NCBI GenBank assembly: GCA_010093685.1
Contig: MU006237.1
Span: 434,001 to 498,000 of the forward strand
Length of the DNA stretch: 64,000 nt
Direction: 5' to 3'
From: Ophiobolus disseminans
Taxonomy: Eukaryota; Ascomycota; Dothideomycetes; Pleosporales; Phaeosphaeriaceae
The notes beneath the pieces were generated by a model that had not been told where the DNA came from, searched no databases, and was given only the letters and a program-made list of their open reading frames with translations. A program made the translations under genes and the position numbers. Shown here one piece after another: positions 11,646 to 22,028 of this stretch. Numbering within the stretch: position 1 is the first letter of the stretch; each line of letters opens with the position of its first letter.

Positions 11646-12714
11646 AGGATGAAGTTAGCATATAGTATGCAATAGAAAGAACGATGAAACTCGATGTCGT
11701 GGTCGTACGTAGAGCTCTTGTGTTGATGAACGGCTGGCCCACGGACGCGACTTGATCTAATCCGTATGCGGACGGCTAGCGCAAAAACGACGTCCCTGCA
11801 CCTCACCCCATTCGACGCAGAACATCAACCCAATTTTCTTCTCATCTAAGCAGAGTCATTTGCATCTACACAATTTGAATTATGATTTTGCGACACTAGT
11901 TCCATTAGGACAACATTGAGAGGTGCGCCAACATCGTTATGCAACCACCCGCAGCTTCACACTTGCAATGACAAGAAGGTTCCAAGGTCCGGAACACTGA
12001 TAGTCTTGGGATCTTGCTGAGGCAATTTATAATGAAGAGAATTTTACTCAAGTATCTTCTAACAGGCTTGTGCTCAAGTTCTATACCTTCCCCTCCATTT
12101 CGACATGTACGACAGGAGCATGGTCAAAAAGAACGATTGGTTTCCGAGAGACTCGATATTGCGTCAGCGTAGGACAAATTGAAGAGCATTAGCATCCATG
12201 TATGTGTTCAATCGGGTCACCAGTCGAAAGTACTTGAGTACATCATCATCATCAACCGAGGCTCTTGAGCTGCATCCACTAGCTTTCCGTATTCGACTGA
12301 ATAGTCGCCATCCCGAGATGAGTTGTTTTTCTTCAGGCACATCCAGGCATATCTGAACCATTTTCACATTTCTGGGGTCTTCGGCACGAAGAAAATAACA
12401 TGATTCGATTGCCAGCATCAACGGTTCACCGGCGAGGTCAATACCGAAAGTTGTTGACCCCAGATGCGCTGCGTGCCTTAGCTGGGTTTTTAGTGAAACC
12501 TCTCGTTGCCTATGTGCAATTACAGGCAAAAGGACTTGAACTAACACTTTCTAATATCCCTTGCATGTACAAAACCTTCATCAATCCTTCCCCTTCCTTC
12601 CCCTAATCCCCCTCCATACTTCCACATTCAACCTTCACGCTCAACTTGTCTCTCATCAATACATCGACTGTATCAAACACCACTCGAAGCAAGTTCCCCA
12701 AACCCGGTCTTGAG
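11646..12714. other. Intergenic, MFS exporter to RRM protein
   Basis: No secure gene in about 1.07 kb. On the minus strand an 84-codon frame at 12164-12418 (starting MLAIESCYFLRAED) has a coding-like residue mix and may be an exon of an unrecognised short gene. It has no domain I know, so I do not annotate it as a CDS. Confidence 0.4.
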
Positions 12715-14304
12715 ATGACGTCCACCGAGAACATGATGGCAAAGATGGGCCATGAGCAGGAAGAGAACCTCGGAGAGAATGCTGAAGGCATTATGGATGC
12801 AATCCAAGACGCCGGAAACACGGGCCTTACAGGCCTAAGTTCTGATGACACCACGTCAAATGTCCCCGGACAAGTCAATGCCTGGACTGTTAACCGTGAA
12901 CCCGCCACACACGACTTCAAGAGTCAGTTCATTGAAATCGGCCTTCTACCTCACAACTCGGAGCCAAAGTTCGTGCGAGGATTGTTCGCATATGAAGAAG
13001 GTGTCGAAGACGTTTACACCCCCACTAATAATGGAGGTGGCAAAGCATGGGTCACATTTGGAACGACAGAGCAGGCCGCGGTTGCAGCACAGAATTTTGA
13101 CGACCATTACATTGGCTTTGATAGCCTACTCATCTCAGCGGAAGAATTTGAGAAAATTGACTTCGACCTCATCTCATACTCAGACTTCCGCAATCAGCCA
13201 AAAGCCGAACCCACTTGCACAGTCAAGATCACCAACCTCCCCCCAAGCGCTCCTATCAAAAACATCGTACAAATGATCAAAGCCATTGGTCTGGACGAGA
13301 AGTTCGATGCAGAGAAAAATCGAGTTGACAATGTGGAGGGTGTTGAGATTATCTCTAGTGAAGGAGTCCTCGTTCACTTCGCACGTGAGCATGACGCGGG
13401 TTTATTTCAGGACTGTTACAACGGCTTGTACTGGCAGAACGATACTCTCCGCGTAGAGTTTCGCCCAGACTCGGAGATGGAAGAGCTTGTGCAAATGGCG
13501 GTGTCTAAAGACAGCATGGAGCCTTTTGTCGGCAACATCCGTAACTTGACTGCTGCAGAGGTTCGCGGTGCGGGACTTCCGAACACTATGGTCGACGTGC
13601 AGCTCAACGCTGGTGGTTTTGCCTTCGTCTCTCTCGACGCTGCTGCTGCCGTCAAGCTTGTCGACAAGTATGAAGATGGGTTCAGTACGCGGACCAACCA
13701 CAAGACTTACTTTACGCCACCACAGGATCGAGAAGCTGCTGATGCATTCGAAGCAGTTGAAGCGAAATTTGATGATGGGAAGCAAACTGTTCCTCCACGT
13801 GGCAAGGCAGCTACCGCTTCACACCCACTGACGATTCACCCTCCATCGAAGTCTCGGGCTTTCGTACCACAGGATTTAGCACAGGAATGGGGAATGAAGA
13901 TGCGGAATTTCACTCCAGTCCAGAAACAACAGGAACATCCAACCATCCGCAAATTGCATGTCGCACGATGGGGAAACGTAGCTCCCCGACCAGAGGTTCA
14001 GAACGTTGCAGCTCTCACAACTCCCCGACCAGATGCTCAAAATGTCGCACCTCTCATAACTCGTACAGCAACCATGTCTCTGGCTCCGCAATTCGTGCGC
14101 GTCACGATTAACAACCTCCCCCTCGCCACAGGCACTCAAGACATCCGCAACTTCTTCACCGACTTCACACTTTGCGGCGCAGAATTAGAGATTAAGCGCG
14201 GTTATGCCTATGTCTGGTTGGAGTCTGAGACCGAGGCGAAGCGTGCGGTAGAGACGCTTGACAAGGGCGTCGTTCGTGGTCAGATTGTGACGGTGAAGCT
14301 GTGA
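12715..14304 (+). CDS. Protein with several divergent RRM-like domains
   Basis: Probable RNA-binding protein of 529 aa, intronless. I start it at the ATG at 12715 (MTSTENMMAK); the open frame extends further 5' but without an ATG. Four segments look like RRM folds: about residues 85-135 (FVRGLFAYEE ... GGKAWVTF), 168-250 (TVKITNLPPSAP ... GVLVHF), 268-335 (FVGNIRNLTAAE ... GGFAFVSL) and the C-terminus, about 457-529 (RVTINNLPLATG ... GYAYVWL). The RNP1 and RNP2 positions are only partly conserved, so these are degenerate RRMs. A short imperfect internal repeat occurs around residues 425-450 (PRPEVQNVAALTT, PRPDAQNVAPLIT). Specific function not recognised; a role in mRNP or nucleolar biology is only a guess. 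Confidence 0.8.
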   Translation: MTSTENMMAKMGHEQEENLGENAEGIMDAIQDAGNTGLTGLSSDDTTSNVPGQVNAWTVNREPATHDFKSQFIEIGLLPHNSEPKFVRGLFAYEEGVEDVYTPTNNGGGKAWVTFGTTEQAAVAAQNFDDHYIGFDSLLISAEEFEKIDFDLISYSDFRNQPKAEPTCTVKITNLPPSAPIKNIVQMIKAIGLDEKFDAEKNRVDNVEGVEIISSEGVLVHFAREHDAGLFQDCYNGLYWQNDTLRVEFRPDSEMEELVQMAVSKDSMEPFVGNIRNLTAAEVRGAGLPNTMVDVQLNAGGFAFVSLDAAAAVKLVDKYEDGFSTRTNHKTYFTPPQDREAADAFEAVEAKFDDGKQTVPPRGKAATASHPLTIHPPSKSRAFVPQDLAQEWGMKMRNFTPVQKQQEHPTIRKLHVARWGNVAPRPEVQNVAALTTPRPDAQNVAPLITRTATMSLAPQFVRVTINNLPLATGTQDIRNFFTDFTLCGAELEIKRGYAYVWLESETEAKRAVETLDKGVVRGQIVTVKL

Positions 14305-14874
14305 GTGGTGACAATTGCATCAGCCGAGGAGCCGTGCGAAGTTGGTATGATGTGAAACATATGGGAAGTACAATCATGTTAGCTGATCACGTATGAGTGA
14401 TGGAAAGAATTTGACATGTAATGATAAAATTGCGACTCCTTTCGTGATGAAGGAATTGAAAAGTGCTGAATGGTAGTACATGGACACCTTGGCCGCTGCA
14501 AGATATGCTCAAAACAAGTGCTCAATCGCAATAGCAAGGACACCCAGAACACTGCAAGCTGATCGTTTCGGTGTTATTGCTGTGCATACCCCCAGTGATT
14601 GGTAAATTCACGGCTTTGTTCTTCAACTGCGCATTGTTCGAATCGATCTCTGTGCCACCACAACTCGAACTCGAACTCGAATGTGTCGTTTTCACCACCC
14701 TCTTTGTCTCGAACCGTCCGGACATGGTTAGCGCAAATTATCTTCAAAAACATGCGCATTCTTGACCCGCCCACTTCATTGAAACATTCTAGTCACTGAA
14801 TCTGCACAAGTCACAATCTGTACTTTGTATTCGTCCCAACTGCCTCAATTTCACCTTCACTGTAATCGATCAAA
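14305..14874. other. Intergenic, RRM protein to CCCH protein
   Basis: Nothing coding seen. It includes a small hexamer run (three copies of CGAACT-type units) near 14665-14682 and is presumably the 3' UTR of one gene and promoter of the next. Confidence 0.5.
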
Positions 14875-15930
14875 ATGGCTAAGCGCACTCGATCCAACAC
14901 GAGCGCTGCCTCTCAGAACTCGCAAGAGGCGGCAAAGCGCAGCAAGCGTTCCAGTCAGAATACTTCTGCCGTCGATGCCACTGTAGCTTTGGTTCCTGTA
15001 GTCGAAGAAGAAACCACCGAAGCTGCACCTGCCATTATCGAAGAACCCACCGCAGTCATTGCCAAAACCACCACCATCACCACCGCAGTGGAAGAATACA
15101 CCGAAGACCTCATCGACTACTCCGACTCCGACCTCGAGCCCGTCTCCAAAGATGCAAGCACCAAAGACGCCGGCACCGATGCAGCTGCTATCGAAGACGA
15201 GCCAGCCAAGCCCACCCCCGAAGAACAAGCCATCATCGATCTCGAACAAGGAAAAGCAGGCATGGCATGGAGCACCTACACCCTCCTGACCACCTCCGCC
15301 GGCCTCGCCTCCGCCCTCCGCCTAACCAGCCTCGGCGCCAGCGTCAGCACAACCGCAACCTTCGCCGACGTCACATACGAAATAACGTGGAAAGTAACCA
15401 ACATCGGGGGCGTCGACGCACCCACCACCGCCCCCACCACCGCCGCTGCGAAATGTAAGTTCGGAAAACATTGCACCAAAGGCGCAGCCTGCCCCTTCGA
15501 CCACACGCCCAAGCAGAAACTCTGCATATGGGTGAATAGTCTAGGTGGGTGTTCGAATGGCGCAGCATGTGCGCACAGTCATGAACATGAGGGCGCGAAG
15601 TGTACGCGGAGTAAGAAGAGGAGTCAGTGTGCTAATGGGAAGGCATGTGCGTATCAGCATCAGGATGATGTTTATGTGAGTGGGAGTATGCAGCGCTTGG
15701 GGAAGAAGGATGTGGGCGAGAAGGAGGGGGAGGGGGATGGGGAGGAGGGGAAGACGCCGACGGGGCTGAAGTTGGGGAAGGGCGCGGGGCAAAAGAGGGG
15801 CGTAGAGGGCGGGGAGGACGGCAGGGCGGCGCAGAGGCAAAGGGGGAATGATGGGAGGGGTGGAGGTGGGCGTGGACGGGGGCGCGGGAGGGGACGGGGT
15901 GCGGGACGGGGTAGACCGGGAGGAGCGTGA
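14875..15930 (+). CDS. Triple CCCH zinc-finger protein with RGG tail
   Basis: Likely RNA-binding protein of 351 aa, intronless, start ATG at 14875 in the favourable context CAAAATGG. The N-terminus (1-30) is basic and serine-rich (KRTRSN, KRSKRSS), compatible with a nuclear signal. The middle is acidic and includes EDLIDYSDSDLEP. Three CCCH fingers follow: CKFGKHCTKGAACPFDH (C-x5-C-x5-C-x3-H), then a C-x8-C-x5-C-x3-H finger (CIWVNSLGGC ... CAHSH), then another of the same spacing (CTRSKKRSQC ... CAYQH). The last ~35 residues are a run of RG/GRG, a typical RGG RNA-binding tail. The coding strand changes from C-rich to G-rich midway. CCCH/RGG layout is seen; the exact role (mRNA export, polyadenylation or decay) is not. 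Confidence 0.85.
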   Translation: MAKRTRSNTSAASQNSQEAAKRSKRSSQNTSAVDATVALVPVVEEETTEAAPAIIEEPTAVIAKTTTITTAVEEYTEDLIDYSDSDLEPVSKDASTKDAGTDAAAIEDEPAKPTPEEQAIIDLEQGKAGMAWSTYTLLTTSAGLASALRLTSLGASVSTTATFADVTYEITWKVTNIGGVDAPTTAPTTAAAKCKFGKHCTKGAACPFDHTPKQKLCIWVNSLGGCSNGAACAHSHEHEGAKCTRSKKRSQCANGKACAYQHQDDVYVSGSMQRLGKKDVGEKEGEGDGEEGKTPTGLKLGKGAGQKRGVEGGEDGRAAQRQRGNDGRGGGGRGRGRGRGRGAGRGRPGGA

Positions 15931-16492
15931 GAGACCGCAGATGGGGTATGTGGTTTGAGGGTGTTCCTTGATGCTTGCAACTTTCTGTTAATTTTCGTAG
16001 TCTGCTTGATGTTAATTTCGGGTCTATTTTTTCGCGCATTTACTAGGAAATATGTGAAATGGTACTCTTGTTATAATTCATATCGTAAAAATTGGGATCT
16101 ATTGTATATGTGGCTCGTGAGAGACTCAACTTCTGTCATTCATCGAAACGTGGTCATTGCAGGCATGGCGAAAGAAGTATAGGTACAGCGCCCTCGCGAT
16201 CGTCGAGGCGCAAACTGTGATGGGCATCGATCTTTGCTGTCATCTTGTCGCTGTGTCTTGTTTGCAGCAATCTGCATCGTCTCATCGTGGTCCTAATCCA
16301 TCGGAGACGCGCGTGTCGATGCTAGCGTGGCACGGTCCTGCGATCAAGTCGGGCTTTCTCGGATGACGGCAACTGCAGATGGATGCAGAGCGCAAAGGCC
16401 ATGATTTCGCTAGTTTGGCGTGCTTCTAAGGGCGCTGATGGAAGTCGTTGATTGTCTCATCGTGAAGGTCGTGCGATAAGCGTAAGACGCCC
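15931..16492. other. Intergenic between convergent CCCH and RING genes
   Basis: No gene seen; shared 3' region of two convergent genes. AT-rich near 16000-16120. Confidence 0.6.
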
Positions 16493-16921
16493 TCAATCCG
16501 CATCCTCGTCCTCCCCGTAAGCGAGCCGCATCATATCCTCATCGCTCACGACGCGCCTATGCGAACGCGCATTCACCGGCGCCGGCAGTCGCGTGATGTA
16601 CTCAGATCGCATTGTCTGGTACAGAAACGACATGTCCAGAGTCAATCCCGTCTCTTTCTGGTGCTCGACCTTCGGGAAGCAGACTGCGCGACAGCTGGGG
16701 CACGAATTCGCGCTGTTTACGTCTTCCTTGCCGAGCCACGTGATGAAGCATTCGCGGTGGAAGGTGTGGTTGCAATGCGTTCTTATGATGGGTTCTTTGT
16801 TGGCATTCCAGCCTTCGTAGCAAATGGGGCATGCTTTCTCGTCCGAGGCTGATGATGGTGTGAGTTGTTGGTTGATGTAATCGTCGCGCGTTGGTGAAGC
16901 GGGGCTATTGAGTTGTGACAT
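16493..16921 (-). CDS. Small RING-H2 finger protein (putative E3 ubiquitin ligase)
   Basis: 142 aa, single exon, ATG at 16921. The RING-H2 ligand set is complete: CPIC at about residues 31-34, then C-x-H-x2-H-x2-C (CNHTFHREC) and CPSC near 73-76, with the tryptophan of FITWL between. The spacing is C-x2-C-x14-C-x-H-x2-H-x2-C-x14-C-x2-C. No transmembrane segment or other domain is seen; the C-terminus ends in an acidic GEDEDAD. RING-H2 proteins of this size usually recruit an E2 enzyme; the substrate cannot be told. It is convergent with the CCCH gene. Confidence 0.85.
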   Translation of the reverse strand: MSQLNSPASPTRDDYINQQLTPSSASDEKACPICYEGWNANKEPIIRTHCNHTFHRECFITWLGKEDVNSANSCPSCRAVCFPKVEHQKETGLTLDMSFLYQTMRSEYITRLPAPVNARSHRRVVSDEDMMRLAYGEDEDAD

Positions 16922-17874
16922 CGTGTATGAAGTTTAGATCTGCTGGTAGAGATGCTGTATTTGATGTTGTAGTGTTGTAGTGTGCGCACTGTGAAGGCCG
17001 ATACACATGGGCATGCAATGGTTTTGTACAGCGGGCGACGTCATCGGGCTCGGGGGATGCGTGCCTCCGTGAGCAAGTTTCGCCTGGGGATCTGCTGACC
17101 AACGGCGGTGCTGCTGCGCGGCTTTCCGGTGTCTCGCGAAGCGCTGCGCCACGGACAGTCACCACCCGCGTAAACACATTTGGAGAATGCCTTGCCGTCG
17201 TCGCAATCATTTGGGCGTCGCAGTCAGAAGGAGGCGGCCCTACAGACCACAGATACGGCTGTGATGGAAGGCACGATTCGCAAGATTGATCTGCGCAGGA
17301 CGCACACGCGTAGCTCTACTTCAAGCAACAAGCGGTTATTTTAGATTATTGCCGTATTTCTGGAATCGCTGATACACCTTTAACATCAGCATTGCTACGT
17401 TGAGCGACGGCAAGTAATGCAGCCGAGTACGGATGGTGTAGGTCCTTCCTCGAAGAGAGCCAAGGGATGTTGCACAGCCCTTCGGTGCGACATCTTTCCA
17501 CCTCGGGCGGCTGCTTGGAGCACAGCAACGTCAAAGTCATCTTCGCATATTTTCGATTTGATTAGTGGAAATTGATACATCAGACACTCCCGACATAGGA
17601 CCTACTTGCCTCCAATTTTATCTCGGAGGTTTCGCAGCGCCAGATAGCGTACACGACTCGTTGTTGCCTAGACAGAATGATCCTGAGGTCGTGTTAATAT
17701 CTCGAAATGTAGAGTATTTTGAAGATATTTCACAGGCAATAGCCACGAATGTTTGTGCGTCACTGAGATAGCATTGCGTCAATACTAAAAGAAGATGTGT
17801 CTGATTCTGTGGTCCGGCTTTCTGACACGATCAGAGCAGTTGGTCCGTGCATCTTGTCAACCACCGACGAAAAT
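16922..17874. other. Intergenic, RING gene 5' side to DUF6604-type pseudogene 3' side
   Basis: No gene supported. The minus-strand frame of the pseudogene stays readable for a few codons beyond its TGA at 17875-17877, then is closed by many stops. Confidence 0.5.
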
Positions 17875-19584
17875 TCACGCATCGTCTTGAGCGTGGAGTG
17901 CAAACTCCATGTCAGGCCAGTTCGGCATATTGTCCCTGGTCTGGCTGAACGCCTCGAGCCGTCCTATGGTGTATAAATGTGCCATCGTGACAATGGCTAG
18001 CGACTGGTCCTCGAGTTTCATGCCGGCTGCCTGGTACTTGAGGTACATCTCGTACTTGAGCATACCGCATAATATCGGGTTTGAGCTTAGGAAGTAGTTG
18101 TTCTTCTTGCGCATCTTCTTGAGCACAAGATGTGACGCTACTTGCTTATTCTGTGTCATGCTTTCCCACTGCTTTTCAAGGTCTTCGAACATCACCCACT
18201 GCTGACATTGCTGGAGAGTCATACCCAGGGTCTCGAAAACATCATAGACTATTTCGGACGGTAAGAAGGGACTATACCAGTCCTGCATAACTTTGTTGTT
18301 CTGCCGCACGAGCTTGTTTAAATGATTGGCCAGCTCGAAGTAAGGCTGGCCGGAGGGTTTACCCACGAGGTCCTGCGCCTGAAAGAGTAGCTCGACAGCA
18401 AACGTGACCCAAACAGAAAGCTTGCGCGTCTGCAACATGTGCTCGATGCTTTGTGATGCTAGATCCCACACGTCGGGATGCTTGCCAAACATGCTGATGC
18501 GCACCACCTGAGCAAATTTGATTGCACGTAGCGTGTAGTCGAGCTGCTGACGGTCACCAAAGTCTTTCGGAACAGTCGCGGGGAGGCTCTTCTTTTCGTC
18601 CCATTTGAGCATCCTGTTAAAATAGTACTTGAGACCGATGTACGTGGGCCAGAAGTTATACGCCACGTTGTCTGTTTCGGTAGCTGGCTGGCTGGGCTTT
18701 GTTAATACGTCTAGCAAGGTCCATACTGGATAAGTGTCGGCGGGAAACCGTTTTGGTTGTGTTACCGAAAAGTCAAAGTCTGCCTCTGCTTTTTGCGCGA
18801 GTCGAATAGCCAAATCTGTGGCCATGGATGCCACAATCAGGCCAACCTCGCCTGCCTTGTACTTCTTCCATTGAGCGCACGCAGGGTCGCATAAACCCTG
18901 GAGCTCTTGTAAGAAGAGCGCAATGGCGAACTTCAATTCTTCCTCCAACTCCGCATCGTTCTGCTCGAACACGATTTTTGTTACCTCAGGGAGGTCTTCC
19001 TCGCTCAGGCCTTCCTCTTCGGCGATCTCAGCAATGTCTTCTACGGTCAAGTGGGCGAAATGGTTCTCCAAGGGGATCGCATCGGGAGTCGCTCCTATTT
19101 GAGGACCAGTGGCAGCCTGCAGGCCCGCTGATATGAAAGGACGTAGTTGGTGAAATGTATCTTCCAGTACCGACACGAACTACTGATGCTTGCCGTTGCT
19201 CTCTTCGTCGGCACCCGTTGCCTCGCTCTTGAACCAAGTTGTGACACTCTTGCGTGTTTGAATGGCTCGACTGAATAGCTTACTCAGGGCCACTGGTAAC
19301 ATCACTGTTGTTTCGTTCTTTGCAATGGCCTCCGCGAAGGGCACGAAGTCAGATACCTTGATCAAATACCTGTTTCCGCCACCAGCTTTACTACCATTGC
19401 GGTTGTTCTTCTTTCCCTTCGATCCCTTGCTTTTCGTCTTAGGTTTTGATGTGTTGAAGGCCTCGCTAACTTTGTATCTCACAGACTTGGCTGTCTCAGC
19501 GAGCCATCCTGCGATGTACTCAGTATCTTGCTTGTACTGTTTCTACATAGATAGGAACGTGTGGGGGTTGTCAAGGCGATCCAT
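17875..19584 (-). pseudogene. DUF6604-type fungal gene broken by two in-frame TAG codons
   Basis: One frame from the ATG at 19584 to the TGA at 17875 (569 codons) reads as a single protein but is cut by TAG at 19543-19545 (codon 14) and TAG at 19180-19182 (codon 135). Between and after these the frame is open and protein-like: KQYKQDTEYIAGWLAETA just after the first stop, RYLIKVSDFVPFAEAIA near 70, then SVLEDTFHQLRPF directly after the second. The pattern matches the N-terminal DUF6604 region of fungal proteins of unknown function (from memory; not searched). No intron with GT-AG ends removes either stop neatly. The longest intact piece (SVLEDTFHQL to the end) lacks an ATG at its start. Family proteins are often longer, so the C-terminus may be truncated too. 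Alternatives are stop readthrough or sequence error. Confidence 0.7.
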
Positions 19585-20185
19585 TCTAACTTGACCGATA
19601 AACAATTGGCTAGAAATTGTTAAGAAGGGTATTGCCCAAGTGGTGCTGGAGCGCTGAGCTTTTTGGAAAGCAGGATAACTTATATTTTGAACGCATTTCA
19701 GGAACGCAAATCGTCGCTTCCATCAGCCGTGGCGCGCTAGTCAATAGCGTCCCGGACCGGATACACCATGTTCTGATCAAGTTCTGGTACCGTCGAGAAC
19801 TATATCCATCGCACTCAACCGTCGCAGATGCGTCCCAATATCCCTTGTCCTCTTCATTATGTCGAAAAAACCTGCGTGACAAGCCCTGTCCACGTTTGCA
19901 CGCGTACCGAACAGCATAGCCACCAATGTTGACCGGGCGTACACAATCCCATGCATTGAGCTCAAGACAATCAGAAAGCGACAGTTCACTTTTAACAAAA
20001 TGCGAATCGAGTATATTCAAATGTCAGAACTCAACAAGTAGACGACCCACACGAAGTGGAGCTTTCAGCCTCGGTTCGGCCATGCTTCTCCTTCCGACCA
20101 ACGCCGACAACTACCAACATCTCGAATCTTCGCTCTAGCAAAGACACCACCTTTTCGCGTACTTGATGCCACTCTGAATTCCGCA
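19585..20185. other. Intergenic, divergent 5' regions of the DUF6604 pseudogene and PHS1
   Basis: No gene seen; it should contain the PHS1 promoter just 5' of 20186. Confidence 0.5.
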
Positions 20186-20988
20186 ATGGCTCGTATTACA
20201 GGCAGTGACAGCGAATTGCCGCCACATGTGATGGCACCAGCAAGAAAGCTCTACCTCACATTGTATAACATCCTTTTCGCAACACTCTGGTCCACCATCG
20301 TCATCACCACACTCTCCACCGCGCCAAAAGGCAAAGCTGCCGTATTTGCTGCTACGGAAGCGAAAGCTCGATGGATCCAAACAGCCACGTTGATCGAAGT
20401 ACTGCACGCAGCGACTGGTTCGTCTCCGCAAATTCTACTCACCTCATTCACTTTTAACACTTCTAGGCATCATCAAATCCCCCGTCAGCACCACGGCCCT
20501 GCAAGTCGTCACCCGCGTTATCCAAGTATGGATGGTGTGGTACAGTTTCCCCGGGACCACGGCGTGGTCGCATGCGTATCTGGCGCTGGTGCTGGCGTGG
20601 TCGCTTGCTGATGCTATTCGGTATACGTATCTGGCTTTGAATGTGCATGGGATGGCGCCGAAGGGGTTGGTGTGGTTGAGGTATGTCGTCGAATCCAGTG
20701 AAAGAGACCGTGTTGATGGAGATAGGTATACGATGTTCTACCCACTTTATCCGATTGGCATCAGCGCGGAGTGGTGGTTGTTGTATTGCGCTATCGAGCC
20801 CGGACGGAAGATTAGCGCGGTTATTCCGCCGTTTTTCTGGTTTTGTTTGGTGTTGTATGTTCCTGGTAAGGTCTTGTACTCCTCTTTGATAAGGAGAAAC
20901 TGATCCGACACTAGGCTCGTACAAGATGTACACGTATATGATCAAGCAGCGACGCAAGACTTTGTACGGGCGACGAAAGGCTACATGA
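20186..20988 (+). CDS. PHS1: Very-long-chain (3R)-3-hydroxyacyl-CoA dehydratase
   Basis: Third step of the ER fatty-acid elongation cycle: dehydrates 3-hydroxyacyl-CoA to trans-2-enoyl-CoA for sphingolipid and VLCFA synthesis. 219 aa, the usual length. Exons are 20186-20417, 20467-20680, 20726-20865 and 20915-20988; the first intron uses the donor GTTCGT. Six hydrophobic segments are visible. The active-site signature YPLYPIGISAE is at residues 154-164; by alignment with the yeast enzyme Tyr157 and Glu164 are the catalytic pair (spacing 7 conserved). Other family marks are KLYLTLYN near the N-terminus and WSLADAIRYTYLAL. The C-terminus is basic (KQRRKTLYGRRKAT), consistent with an ER membrane protein. 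Confidence 0.93.
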
Positions 20989-22028
20989 AATGTGTTGCAA
21001 AGGCGCCCGCGGAGAGTTTGTGCAATGACAGAGTATGTGTTGTGCAACCGCGGAGATGAAGGGGTAGTTCTGGTAAGGCTTTGTGAAGGTTGATGGTCAA
21101 AGTCGTATGTTCAAATCTAAGGCAAACCGATGCACTCAAGACATGTGTTCCAACCCTTTCCTCTCCGTCTCTCAAGCACACAATCCACATCTTCCAATCC
21201 CCAACTTACGTCTCACATGCGCCTCGCCACTTTCCCATTTTCGAAACACCCGACATCCACAATCCCACCCCCGCAGCTCCGCACGCCCATGCACTCTTCT
21301 GATGTTTCTCCCCCCGACACCACACCATATGCTTGCAGTTGCCTTTTTCTAAAACATATGATGGTATGCGAAATAATAGAAGCGCAGTGATGCGACGGAA
21401 TTTGTAGTCGCGGATGTGGTGGGTAGTGCTTGAATATGGAAACGACAGCACATATCCCCCAAACACGCATATTTTTAGTCGATGAGATCTCGTGCGTGAG
21501 TATATAACCCCCTCCCACCTCGTTCCACTTTATCTCCACAACTCCCTCGTTCCTTCTGTGAAAATGGATATAACGCGTTCTCATGTCCAAAAGACAGGGA
21601 GAAAATCTTGATGTCCGCCAGCTTGTCCCTGATTTCCACACTTCCTCAGTGTGTACACATGTAGCAGTGCGATGGTGCTTTTCGGGAAGAGGGGTTAGAT
21701 TATTTACATTCATATGTACATGATATCTTGATGGGTTTCTGCGAGGGAATAGAGAATGAGGGGGCGTGTCATGACATGTCCAGGAGCAACTTTTGGGGGG
21801 TTGGGCACATGAGTCGATTTGTCCATCATCTTTGGAGCACTGGACATCTACCAATGGTTTTGCAGCTCCTGTCTAGCAGCAAGAAAAGGTGTGTGCAAGG
21901 CCGGGATCGGATGATCGAGGGATATACATTTGGCTCGTGGTAAAGAAGTGGTTCCGGATCAATACCACACCCACTCGTCGCACCCCACCCCAATCCTCCC
22001 AATACCTCCCTTACCTTCCTATCCGTCG
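20989..22028. other. Intergenic between convergent PHS1 and NOSIP-like gene
   Basis: About 1.04 kb. A 213-codon minus frame (21213-21854) has no domain and an odd composition; I regard it as chance. Nothing else seen. Confidence 0.55.

Noticed and set aside
21213..21854. 213-codon minus-strand frame between PHS1 and the NOSIP-like gene
   Set aside because: Composition is rich in His, Cys and Trp without any motif or splice continuation; looks like chance.
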